Shown here: in pieces, positions 1-7,181 of the stretch
Layout: each line of letters starts with the position of its first letter
Position numbering within the stretch: position 1 is the first letter of the stretch
Source of the DNA: Thermodesulfovibrio yellowstonii DSM 11347
GTDB lineage: Bacteria > Nitrospirota > Thermodesulfovibrionia > Thermodesulfovibrionales > Thermodesulfovibrionaceae
Assembly (NCBI RefSeq): GCF_000020985.1
Contig: NC_011296.1
Location: 1,726,001 to 1,790,000, forward strand
Direction: 5' to 3'
Length of the DNA stretch: 64,000 nucleotides
The notes under the pieces: generated by a model
Told to the model about the DNA's origin: nothing
The model's input: only the letters and a program-made list of their open reading frames with translations
Database searches by the model: none
Made by a program: the position numbers and the translations under genes

Positions 1-485
1 TCATAGGTTAAATTATTAATATTCAATTTTTCTAAAAATAGTTTAAGCATATAAATTAATTCAGCATCTATCCAAGAAGAACTTACTCCAAAGCACTCTA
101 CACCAATCTGATGAAACTGTCTGAATCTCCCTTTTTGGGGTCTCTCATATCTGAACATTGGTCCGATATAGTAGAATTTTTGAGGAGGCGGATTATTAAA
201 AAAATTGTGTTGAATATAAGCTCTTACTACAGAAGCAGTTCCTTCAGGTCTTAAAGCAACCTTTCTTCCTTTTTTATCCTGAAAAACATACATCTCTTTT
301 TCAACTATATCGGTATCCTCACCAATACTTCTTAAAAATAATTCAGCATTTTCTACAATAGGTGTACGAATTTCTTGAAAGTTGTAATTCTCAAGTATCT
401 TTCGGGCATGTTCTTCAATGTGTTGCCACAGATATATCTGTTCAGAAAAGATATCCTGCATCCCTCTTAGTAAACTATACTTCAC
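1..485 (-). CDS. hisS: Histidyl-tRNA synthetase, N-terminal part (cut by window edge)
   Basis: Class II aminoacyl-tRNA synthetase charging tRNA-His in the cytoplasm. The visible ~161 codons read MKYSLLRGMQDIFSE at the start, then the motif-1 region and a motif-2 stretch (FYYIGPMFRYERPQKGRFRQ) typical of HisRS. The reading frame runs off the left edge, so only the N-terminal third is present. The start is a GTG at 483-485 that overlaps the end of the DivIVA-like gene by 11 bp and is preceded by a purine-rich AAGGGGAAG. The overlap suggests translational coupling in a minus-strand operon with divIVA, yggT, proC and yggS. Confidence is high for the family, moderate for the exact start. Confidence 0.9.
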   Translation of the reverse strand, partial: MKYSLLRGMQDIFSEQIYLWQHIEEHARKILENYNFQEIRTPIVENAELFLRSIGEDTDIVEKEMYVFQDKKGRKVALRPEGTASVVRAYIQHNFFNNPPPQKFYYIGPMFRYERPQKGRFRQFHQIGVECFGVSSSWIDAELIYMLKLFLEKLNINNLTY

Positions 486-945
486 CTTCTTCCCCTTCTC
501 TTTCTTTATCAAATTCAAGCATTCTCATATGTCCTTCTATAAGTCTCCTTATTTCTTCTTTAAAATGTCTCCTAATACCCTTTAAATCAACGATATCTTC
601 ATGAATTTTTACAACTTTTTCCTGTGCTTCCTTGATGATATTTTCTGCTTTTAATTCTGCTTCTTTTATTATTAGTTCAGCTTCTTTTCTGGCATTTGTT
701 TGATAATCTTCAACAAGTTTCTGTGCAGTCATTAATGTATCTCTAATTGATTGCTCAATTTTTCTATATTCCTCTAATTGATTCTCAAGAATTGCAACCT
801 TTTCTTTTAACATAGAATTTTCCTTTAAAAGTTCCTCCAACTCTTCCCTTACAAGTTCAAGGAAAGAGTATACTTCCTCCATGTCAAAACCTCTTAATTT
901 AACTTTGAACTGCTTTTGCTGAATATCCAGTGGTGTAATTCTCAT
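475..945 (-). CDS. DivIVA-domain coiled-coil protein
   Basis: 156-aa protein beginning MRITPLDIQQKQFKVKLRGF, the DivIVA/GpsB N-terminal lipid-binding signature, followed by a long coiled coil (about residues 30-125) and an acidic C-terminus. DivIVA proteins sense membrane curvature and organise poles or division sites; the role in a Gram-negative-type bacterium is less clear. It overlaps yggT by 4 bp upstream and hisS by 11 bp downstream, so it is part of the proC-yggT-divIVA operon. The order yggS-proC-yggT-divIVA is common in Gram-positive and some deep-branching bacteria, which supports the assignment. Confidence 0.88.
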   Translation of the reverse strand: MRITPLDIQQKQFKVKLRGFDMEEVYSFLELVREELEELLKENSMLKEKVAILENQLEEYRKIEQSIRDTLMTAQKLVEDYQTNARKEAELIIKEAELKAENIIKEAQEKVVKIHEDIVDLKGIRRHFKEEIRRLIEGHMRMLEFDKEREGEEGEV

Positions 946-1250
946 AGTATTCCTCCTTTAATTCTATAGCCAAGCTCAACGAGGCTTGTAATCAAAAATT
1001 TCTGTAAAAAATATATTATAAGTAAAAGGATTAATGGTGAAATATCTACGGGCAATCTGAAAGGCAATAATTTTCTTATTGGACGAAGCAGGGGTTCTGT
1101 AACTCTATATAAAAATCTAACAATCGGATTGTAGGGGTCAGGATTTACCCAGCTAATTACTGCTGCGATAATCACAATAAAGGAGTAAATTGTTAAGATT
1201 ATATCCAAAATATTTGCTATCGCAATTAAAAAATTCCCAATTATAAACAT
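942..1250 (-). CDS. YggT family integral membrane protein
   Basis: 102-aa protein with two hydrophobic segments (about residues 5-35 and 68-92) separated by the YggT signature region around residues 34-66 (VNPDPYNPIVRFLYRVTEPL, then LRPIRKLLPF). YggT proteins are small inner-membrane proteins linked to cell shape, division or osmotic tolerance; no biochemical activity is established. Its stop overlaps the start of the DivIVA-like gene by 4 bp, and it lies directly downstream of proC. The genetic neighbourhood (yggS, proC, divIVA) is the classic one for this family. Confidence 0.9.
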   Translation of the reverse strand: MFIIGNFLIAIANILDIILTIYSFIVIIAAVISWVNPDPYNPIVRFLYRVTEPLLRPIRKLLPFRLPVDISPLILLLIIYFLQKFLITSLVELGYRIKGGIL

Positions 1251-1279
1251 TTAGCCTCCTAATTTATTAGATTTCAACA

Positions 1280-2065
1280 TTACACAACACTAAGTTGTTG
1301 AGCTCTTTTAGTTGCTTCTTGTAGTGTTTTAAAAAATATTCCCCTCAGAGCACCATCTGATAAAACCTTAAGACCTGCTTCTGTTGTACCTCCCGGTGAT
1401 GTTACTTTTTGCCTAATTTTATCAGGAGGCAGTCCGCTATCAAGAAGCTTTGCTGTCCCAATAAATGTTTGGACTATGAGTTCCTTTGCTATATCTTCAG
1501 CAAAACCAAGCTCTGTTGCCACATCTATAAGCTGTTCAACTATATAACATAAAAATCCTGGTCCACTGCCTGATAGAGCAGTAACAAGATTCATATAATG
1601 TTCTGGAAGAGTTATTACCTTCCCAACGCTCATAAATATATCTCTAACTGGAGCTATAATTTTCATCTCAAGACATTCACACAAAGCTAAAACAGTCATT
1701 GCCTCTCCTACTATAGCTGCAAGATTAGGCATTGCCCTGATTAATTTATCTGTTTTAAGATATTTTTGAATAAATTCAAGAGGAATTCCAGCAGCTATGG
1801 AAACCACTGTATGTCTTTCAGAAACAGCATCTTTAATTTCTTCAAGAACCTCTTTTATATTTTGAGGCTTTACTGCCAATACAATAATTTCGGATAAATT
1901 AACCACGTCAGTGTTTGAAGGTGTTGTTTTTACTCCATAACAGTTCTCAAGATATCTTCTTCTTTCATCAATTGGCTCGGATACAATAATATTCTTTTTC
2001 CCCTCTTTGACAAGCCCCCTGATAAGGGCTTCCGCCATATTACCTCCTCCAATAAAACCTATCAT
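1280..2065 (-). CDS. proC: Pyrroline-5-carboxylate reductase
   Basis: Last step of proline synthesis: NAD(P)H-dependent reduction of 1-pyrroline-5-carboxylate to L-proline. The protein opens with MIGFIGGGNMAEALIRGL, the Rossmann dinucleotide-binding motif with the ProC-specific GNMA. Further hallmarks are AVKPQNI, the SIAAGIP stretch, RAMPNLAAIVGEA and the C-terminal SGSGPGFL and VTSPGGTTEAGL signatures. An ATG 33 bp upstream is in frame, but the start at 2063-2065 has an AGGAGG 8 bases before it and places the glycine-rich loop at the N-terminus as usual, giving 261 aa. It abuts yggS by one base. Confidence 0.96.
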   Translation of the reverse strand: MIGFIGGGNMAEALIRGLVKEGKKNIIVSEPIDERRRYLENCYGVKTTPSNTDVVNLSEIIVLAVKPQNIKEVLEEIKDAVSERHTVVSIAAGIPLEFIQKYLKTDKLIRAMPNLAAIVGEAMTVLALCECLEMKIIAPVRDIFMSVGKVITLPEHYMNLVTALSGSGPGFLCYIVEQLIDVATELGFAEDIAKELIVQTFIGTAKLLDSGLPPDKIRQKVTSPGGTTEAGLKVLSDGALRGIFFKTLQEATKRAQQLSVV

Positions 2066-2066
2066 T

Positions 2067-2777
2067 TTATATCCTCCTGTCAATTGGTCTCTGCCCAAAA
2101 AGGGCAGTACCTATTCTTACCATTGTTGCACCTTCTTCAATTGCTACTTCAAAATCATTTGACATTCCCATTGATAGTTCTTTGAGACAGTAGCCTTTTT
2201 GAGATAAAATCTCTTTTATTTGTCTGAGGTTTTTAAAATATGGTCTTGAATCTTCAGGATTTTCAAAATACGGTGGAATAGTCATAAGTCCTTCTACTTT
2301 AAGATTTGGAAGATTTGTGCAAAATTCCATCAATTCTTCTATCTTATCAATGTTCACTCCATATTTAGACTCTTCTTGTGAAAGTTTTACTTGAATTAAA
2401 ACTCTTTGAATTTTACCAACTTTTTCTGCTTCTTTATTTATTAGTATCGCAAGTTTTTCTGAATCCATTGAATGAATTATTTCAAAAAGTCTAACAGCCT
2501 CCTTTACCTTATTACTTTGTAAATGCCCTATCATATGCCATTCAATGCTCATCTTCCACTGAGCTATAAACTCCTTTAAAGCCTCTATTTTAATTTTTGC
2601 TTCCTGAACTCTATTTTCTCCAAAAATCCTTAAACCAAGCTGAGATGCCTCTTTTATTTTATCAATGGGTTGAGATTTTGTTACAGCAATGAGTTTAATC
2701 TCCTCTGGATTCCTTCCTGTTCTTAAAGCAGCATAAGTTATTTTTTTAACAACAGATGATATTCTTTCTGAAAGCAT
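2067..2777 (-). CDS. YggS family pyridoxal-phosphate homeostasis protein
   Basis: About 236 aa, the usual size for PLPBP/YggS, a cytosolic PLP-binding TIM-barrel protein that controls vitamin B6 and amino-acid homeostasis and has no known catalytic activity. Landmarks are LIAVTKSQP (the PLP-lysine region), FGENRVQEA, WHMIGHLQSNKVK, the SMGMSNDFEVAIEEGATMVRIG block and the GTALFGQR end. Two in-frame ATGs exist (2787-2789 and 2775-2777). A TATAAT-like box covers 2788-2793 on this strand, which favours the second start and a very short leader. It is divergent to the histidine kinase and heads the proC operon. Confidence 0.92.
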   Translation of the reverse strand: MLSERISSVVKKITYAALRTGRNPEEIKLIAVTKSQPIDKIKEASQLGLRIFGENRVQEAKIKIEALKEFIAQWKMSIEWHMIGHLQSNKVKEAVRLFEIIHSMDSEKLAILINKEAEKVGKIQRVLIQVKLSQEESKYGVNIDKIEELMEFCTNLPNLKVEGLMTIPPYFENPEDSRPYFKNLRQIKEILSQKGYCLKELSMGMSNDFEVAIEEGATMVRIGTALFGQRPIDRRI

Positions 2778-2794
2778 ACTATAATACATTATAC

Positions 2795-4207
2795 ATGATT
2801 ATGAATATCCTTGATAGGCTCTCTCTGAAGTGGAAGCTGATAGTGCTTTTGCTTTTGCTTAATTTTACTTTAATGTCCACACTTTATGCATTTTATACTC
2901 AGACTGAAAAAAAACTATTAAAAGAAATAGAAAGTCAAACCGCAGACCTTACAAAAGCTATTCAAATAGGAGTTGAAGAGGTCACTCGTGGAGGGGCAAA
3001 TAAACTTACAGATTACTTAAAAAAGCTTAATACAAAGGGAATAAAAGAAGTTTCTATAATTAGCAATACACAGGAAATTATTGCAAGCACTAATCCCCAA
3101 AACATAGGTAAACCAATAACACACAGAAAAAAAGAATTAATCATCAAGGCAGAACTCGGTGAACCGGTATTTGAAGAGGAAAATGTTTACAATGTAATAG
3201 TTCCTGTAATAGCAGGTAATGTGCAATATGGATATATTCACCTCAGAATTAATAAAGATGATTTTTCAAAAATTTTAAAAACCAATGCACTTAAAAGAAT
3301 GCTAACAACCTTAATTATATTTTCCATAGGCATAATCGTAACTTATCTTATTTCTTTAAGATATACTAAGCCAATTGATACTTTAACTGAAGCTGCAATA
3401 AAGGTTGCTCAGGGAGATTTTCATCATAGACTAAATATCAATAGAAAAGATGAAATAGGTAAAATAGCAGAAAGTTTTAACTTCATGATTCAGAAACTTC
3501 AGGAAAATCAGATTCTGCAGGAAAGGCTTAGAGAAGCAGAACATCTTTCCGCAATCGGCCAACTTAGCAGAACAATTGCACATGAAATCAGAAATCCACT
3601 TAATTTTATAAATTTAAGCATTGATCACCTTATAGAAAAACTAAAGAAAGAAGAACAGAATGCTAACAATTATACAAAACTACTTGAAAGCATGAAACAG
3701 GAAATTTACAGGGTAAATAATCTTATTACAGAATATCTTGAATATACCAGACCGCTAAAACTTAATAGAAGATTTGCAAGTATTATAGAAATAATAGATG
3801 ATGTTGTTTCAATCATTGAAGCCACAGCAGAAAAACAAGGAGTTAATATTTACAAAGATTACACAATTGATTTTACTCTTAATCTTGATGTAGATTTGAT
3901 AAAAAGTTGTTTTCTAAATATAATTACTAATGCTTTACATGCAATGAAGGATTCTGAGACAAAAAATCTTTTTATCAAAACAGAACTCATAGAAGATAAT
4001 CTCTTAATACAAATAGCTGATACAGGTTCTGGAGTGCCCGAAGAATTTATAGATAAGATTTTTGAACCATTCTTTTCTACAAAAAAAGAGGGACTGGGAC
4101 TGGGGCTTTCTTTAGCAAAGAAAGTTATAGAAGAACATGGTGGAAAAATAGAATTTTTAAGCAAAACAGGGCATGGCAGCGAAGTAAAAATCTATATACC
4201 GGTTTAA
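2795..4207 (+). CDS. Membrane sensor histidine kinase (NtrB/ZraS-like)
   Basis: About 470 aa. An N-terminal transmembrane helix (LIVLLLLLNFTLMSTLYAF) is followed by a ~130-residue periplasmic sensor region, a second helix (TLIIFSIGIIVTYLISL), a HAMP linker, a HisKA dimerisation domain with the phospho-acceptor in AHEIRNPLNFI, and an HATPase domain with the N box (NIITNALHAM), DTGSGVPEEF and GLGLGLSLAKK. No PAS domain is evident. Candidate starts are ATG 2795 or ATG 2801; neither has a strong Shine-Dalgarno. It lies 3 bp before the NtrC-type regulator and is almost certainly its partner. The signal sensed cannot be read from sequence. Confidence 0.93.
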   Translation: MIMNILDRLSLKWKLIVLLLLLNFTLMSTLYAFYTQTEKKLLKEIESQTADLTKAIQIGVEEVTRGGANKLTDYLKKLNTKGIKEVSIISNTQEIIASTNPQNIGKPITHRKKELIIKAELGEPVFEEENVYNVIVPVIAGNVQYGYIHLRINKDDFSKILKTNALKRMLTTLIIFSIGIIVTYLISLRYTKPIDTLTEAAIKVAQGDFHHRLNINRKDEIGKIAESFNFMIQKLQENQILQERLREAEHLSAIGQLSRTIAHEIRNPLNFINLSIDHLIEKLKKEEQNANNYTKLLESMKQEIYRVNNLITEYLEYTRPLKLNRRFASIIEIIDDVVSIIEATAEKQGVNIYKDYTIDFTLNLDVDLIKSCFLNIITNALHAMKDSETKNLFIKTELIEDNLLIQIADTGSGVPEEFIDKIFEPFFSTKKEGLGLGLSLAKKVIEEHGGKIEFLSKTGHGSEVKIYIPV

Positions 4208-4210
4208 TAT

Positions 4211-5605
4211 GTGCCAATGACAACATTACTAATAATAGATGATGAACCATTACAAAGAGAAATTCTCTTAACTATCCTTTCAGAGGAAGGTTATAATGTT
4301 TACACTGCTTCTTCTTTAGAGGAGGCGTCAAAGATAATTAATGAGATTTTGCCAGAAATAATTCTTACTGACTTAAAATTAGGAAATCAAAATGGGATTG
4401 AAATTCTTAATAGTCTACCTGAAGAGCCCTTCAGACCTGCTGTAATTGTTATTACTGCTTTTGGAACTATATCTTCTGCAGTTAATGCTATTAAACAAGG
4501 AGCATTTGATTATCTAACAAAACCTCTTGATAAAGAAGTTCTTCTTGTTACTATTAGAAAAGCAGAAGAAAGAATGAATCTTATTAAAGAAAATTTGATG
4601 TTAAGAAAGGAACTATATGAAAAATTTAAAATGGATGGCATCATTGGAAAATCCAGAAAGATGCTTCAGGTCCTTGATATAGTTAAAAAAGCAACCCCAA
4701 CAAACGCAACCGTGCTTATATACGGAGAAAGCGGAACAGGAAAAGAACTTATAGCAAGAGCAATTCATTATAATTCACCAAGAAAAGATAAACCATTCAT
4801 AGCTATAAATTGCGCAGCCATACCAGATACTTTAATTGAAAGTGAACTTTTTGGATATGAACCTGGAGCATTCACAGGAGCGAATACAAGGAAAATAGGA
4901 CTTATAGAATCTGCAGACAAAGGAACTCTTTTCCTTGATGAAATTGCTGAAATTCCCTTATCAACACAGTCTAAACTGCTCAGAGTGCTTCAGGACAAAG
5001 AAGTTAGAAAAATCGGCAGCAAAGATACAAATAAAGTTGATGTAAGAATTATCGCTGCAACAAACAAAAATCTCTCCGAACAAGTAGAAAAAAACAAATT
5101 TAGAGAAGACCTTTATTATAGGCTAAAGGTTATAACAGTTGAAATTCCTCCATTAAGAGAAAGGAAAGAAGATATTCCAGATCTCGTACATTTTTTTATA
5201 GAGAAATACTCTAAGGAATTTGGTAAAAGAGTTAATGGAATTGAAGAAAAGGCATTGGAAGCTCTTTTAAACTATTCCTGGCCAGGAAACATAAGAGAAC
5301 TTGAAAGCGTTATTGAAAGAGCAATAATAATATGTGAAAAAGACAAAATAACATTCAATGACATTCAGGATGAATTAAGAGTAATAACACCAAAAAATCT
5401 ATTTGATATAGATATTCCTGACGAAGGCATAAACTATGAAGAACTTGAAAAGGAACTAATTAAAAAGGCTTTAATTAAATCAAATTTTGTCATTGCAAAA
5501 GCTGCTCGTTTACTTGGCATGAGTTATGATACATTTTGGTACAGACTTAAAAAATTTGGACTTTCTGATAACATTCGTGAAATGACGAAAAATTTCGTGA
5601 AATGA
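4211..5605 (+). CDS. Sigma-54-dependent response regulator (NtrC family)
   Basis: 464 aa: receiver domain (acidic pair D10/D11, phospho-acceptor D54 in LTDLKLG, K104-type lysine in YLTKPLDKE), central AAA+ domain with Walker A GESGTGKE, the sigma-54-contacting GAFTGA loop, Walker B TLFLDEIAE and the arginine-finger region, and a C-terminal Fis-type helix-turn-helix (AAARLLGMSYDTFWYRLKKFG). It activates RNA polymerase-sigma54 by ATP hydrolysis. A GTG start at 4211 is used here; ATG 4217 is an alternative. The gene's last codons are part of a tandem palindromic site, and a sigma-54 promoter follows directly, so its first target is probably the next gene. Confidence 0.95.
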   Translation: MPMTTLLIIDDEPLQREILLTILSEEGYNVYTASSLEEASKIINEILPEIILTDLKLGNQNGIEILNSLPEEPFRPAVIVITAFGTISSAVNAIKQGAFDYLTKPLDKEVLLVTIRKAEERMNLIKENLMLRKELYEKFKMDGIIGKSRKMLQVLDIVKKATPTNATVLIYGESGTGKELIARAIHYNSPRKDKPFIAINCAAIPDTLIESELFGYEPGAFTGANTRKIGLIESADKGTLFLDEIAEIPLSTQSKLLRVLQDKEVRKIGSKDTNKVDVRIIAATNKNLSEQVEKNKFREDLYYRLKVITVEIPPLRERKEDIPDLVHFFIEKYSKEFGKRVNGIEEKALEALLNYSWPGNIRELESVIERAIIICEKDKITFNDIQDELRVITPKNLFDIDIPDEGINYEELEKELIKKALIKSNFVIAKAARLLGMSYDTFWYRLKKFGLSDNIREMTKNFVK

Positions 5606-5613
5606 CGAAAAAT
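5574..5613. promoter_or_regulatory. Tandem palindromic sites, likely enhancer (UAS) for the NtrC-type regulator
   Basis: A 20-bp unit occurs twice in tandem (5574-5593 and 5594-5613), identical in both copies. Each contains an inverted repeat TTCGT-N6-ACGAA (5574-5589 and 5594-5609). The 20-bp phase puts both sites on the same helix face. Their centres are about 106 and 86 bp upstream of the predicted start site of the sigma-54 promoter, the usual range for enhancer-binding proteins. The sites overlap the last codons of the regulator gene. The sequence is observed; binding by the neighbouring regulator is inferred. Confidence 0.75.
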
Positions 5614-5661
5614 CTTGAGCTTACATTTTAAAGTAACATTGAAAATACAATCTTTTTACAA

Positions 5662-5677
5662 TGGCATGTAATTTGCT
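5662..5677 (+). promoter_or_regulatory. Sigma-54 (-24/-12) promoter
   Basis: TGGCATG-TAAT-TTGCT matches the sigma-54 consensus TGGCACG-N4-TTGCW with one change. The invariant GG (5663-5664) and GC (5675-5676) are correctly 12 bp apart, and transcription should begin near 5688. It lies between the NtrC-type gene and the secreted Lys/Ala/Pro-rich protein gene, downstream of two palindromic sites. Confidence 0.85.
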
Positions 5678-5745
5678 TCTTTATTTAGAGCTAAAAACTG
5701 AAATCCCTTGTAAAAAACATAAGAGAAAGGAGGTGAACAAAAAGG

Positions 5746-6192
5746 ATGAAGAAAATTTTAGCAATAGTAATGGCTTTGGTATTTGCTCTCACAGTAACAG
5801 CAGCATTTGCTCAGCAGCCTGCTGCAAAACCAGCTGAACCTGCAAAGAAGGCTGAGCCAGCAAAACCAGCCGAGCCAGCAAAGAAAGCTGAGAAACCTGC
5901 TAAGAAAGAAAAAGTAAAACAGATTACTGGTGAGGTTACAGCTGTTGACACAGTTGGCAAAACCATCACAGTAAAAAGCAAAAAGCAGGAACTCACAGTT
6001 GCAGTAACAGATGAGCAGATTAAGGATGTAAAGGCTGGAGATAAGGTTGTAGTAAAATACACCGAGAAAGATGGCAAAGCAACAGCAAAGAGCGTAAAGA
6101 AAGTTGCAGCTAAAGCTGAGAAAAAGGAAGTAAAGAAAGAAGAAAAGAAAGCTGAAAAGAAAGAAGCAAAACCAGCTGAAAAGAAACAGTAA
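5746..6192 (+). CDS. Secreted Lys/Ala/Pro-rich protein with DUF5666-like beta domain
   Basis: 148 aa with a clear signal peptide (MKKILAIVMALVFALTVTAA, cleavage after AFA). A low-complexity linker of KPAEPAKKAE-type repeats (about residues 26-55) follows, then a compact beta-rich segment (about 58-118, ITGEVTAVDTVGKTITVKSK ... GDKVVVKY) resembling DUF5666/small OB-like domains, and a Lys/Glu-rich tail. A strong AAAGGAGGTG precedes the ATG. It is exported to the periplasm or surface and transcribed from the sigma-54 promoter at 5662-5677. The function is unknown; a role as an envelope-stress or metal-binding accessory to the kinase/regulator pair is only inference. Confidence 0.85.
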   Translation: MKKILAIVMALVFALTVTAAFAQQPAAKPAEPAKKAEPAKPAEPAKKAEKPAKKEKVKQITGEVTAVDTVGKTITVKSKKQELTVAVTDEQIKDVKAGDKVVVKYTEKDGKATAKSVKKVAAKAEKKEVKKEEKKAEKKEAKPAEKKQ

Positions 6193-6208
6193 TCTTCTTT
6201 CATTTTAT

Positions 6209-6239
6209 AAGGTGGGGGAACATTCCTCCACCTTTTTTA
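6209..6239 (+). terminator. Rho-independent terminator
   Basis: A 12-bp stem (6209-6220 with 6223-6234, one G-U pair) is followed directly by a run of T. It ends the transcript of the secreted Lys/Ala/Pro-rich protein. Confidence 0.9.
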
Positions 6240-6241
6240 TT

Positions 6242-6625
6242 TTATACCTCTATTCCTCTTTTTCTTAGTTCTTCTAATTTTTTCTCTCTACAGGTTTTAC
6301 ATCTAAACTGTGGTTCTGGGTCATGAAGTCTATCATAGTTTTTGGTTTTAACAACTCTATATCCCTCACAAACAGTTCCGCAATCAGCGCATCTAACATT
6401 TTCCCTTATCTCCCAAAGGGGATAAAAAGCAGGAATCTTGAAGTGTGACTTAAATATTGCTTTGTCTACAAACCAGAATACATTGGCAAGTAAAAACTGA
6501 TTAAGTAAAAATGCGGGTATGGTGTGAATTTTTAAGTAATCGCTCAGCACAAACTGAAGCAGTGCACCGGCAATTCCAGAAAGAACAATCCACCGGCCAA
6601 AAACATATACAAACCATGTTTTCAT
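6242..6625 (-). CDS. Small membrane protein with C-terminal zinc ribbon
   Basis: 127 aa, no family recognised with confidence. Two hydrophobic stretches occupy roughly residues 8-26 and 36-54 (GRWIVLSGIAGALLQFVL and FLLNQFLLANVFWFVDKAIF). A cytosolic-type zinc ribbon follows with CADCGTVCEGYRVVK near residue 80 and CKTCREKK near residue 108. The arrangement recalls GtrA-like small membrane proteins fused to a metal-binding tail. It is the last gene of a minus-strand group with a ChrB-N protein and an MFS transporter, so a link to transport or metal stress is possible but unproven. Confidence 0.7.
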   Translation of the reverse strand: MKTWFVYVFGRWIVLSGIAGALLQFVLSDYLKIHTIPAFLLNQFLLANVFWFVDKAIFKSHFKIPAFYPLWEIRENVRCADCGTVCEGYRVVKTKNYDRLHDPEPQFRCKTCREKKLEELRKRGIEV

Positions 6626-6646
6626 ATTTAATCCTCCATAATTTCT

Positions 6647-7174
6647 TTATTCTTTCTGTGCTTCTTTATATACTCTCTTTGAAAATTCCTCAAAAACTCT
6701 TGTACATTTCTTAATTTTCTCAATAGCTTCCTTTTTAAGGGGGGCATTTACAAAATCTCTTTTTTCTACTTTTTTTAACCAAGCTTTAAGTTTTTCAAGC
6801 TCCTCTTCGTTTTCTTCAACTTCTGCAAATATAAAATTCTGCCGTTCTATCTCAAAGGATATCTCTTTAAAAAAATCCTCGCATTTTTCAATTACTTCCT
6901 GATACTCTTTATTTCTTGCTTCAACAAAGGCATTGAGAATTTTTTCTTCATCTTCCTTGTTCAATACCTTACCCTCTGCTAAAAGAACCTGCCCACCATA
7001 GTTTTCTATAGTTTTTTCAAGATTTTGAACCTTCTCTATGATTTCCTTTGAATATGGCAAAACCCAGACAGTCTGATAGTTTATTGCACCAAGTTTTTTC
7101 AATTCTCTCCATATAAAAACCCTTGCTCGTGAAGGATTTGAGGGCACAGTGTATGATATAAAAAGCCATTTCAT
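6647..7174 (-). CDS. ChrB N-terminal-domain protein (chromate resistance related)
   Basis: 175 aa. The opening MKWLFISYTVPSNPSRARVF, then WRELKKLGA, matches the N-terminal domain of ChrB-type chromate-resistance regulators (LP/SxPSxxRVxxWRxLKxLGA). The rest is charged and helical (about residues 65-170, coiled-coil-like). The C-terminal rhodanese-like/ChrB domain of full-length ChrB is absent, so this is a stand-alone ChrB-N protein. It lies 7 bp downstream of an MFS transporter rather than a ChrA transporter. Function is therefore uncertain; a regulatory or stress role is inferred from the family only. Confidence 0.75.
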   Translation of the reverse strand: MKWLFISYTVPSNPSRARVFIWRELKKLGAINYQTVWVLPYSKEIIEKVQNLEKTIENYGGQVLLAEGKVLNKEDEEKILNAFVEARNKEYQEVIEKCEDFFKEISFEIERQNFIFAEVEENEEELEKLKAWLKKVEKRDFVNAPLKKEAIEKIKKCTRVFEEFSKRVYKEAQKE

Positions 7175-7181
7175 TTAATTT

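Noticed and set aside
5811-6203. Open frame of 130 aa on the minus strand opposite the Lys/Ala/Pro-rich protein
   Set aside because: Low-complexity Phe/Ser/Ala mirror of the KPAEPAKK repeats, no ribosome site, no family; the plus-strand gene has a signal peptide, strong ribosome site and terminator.
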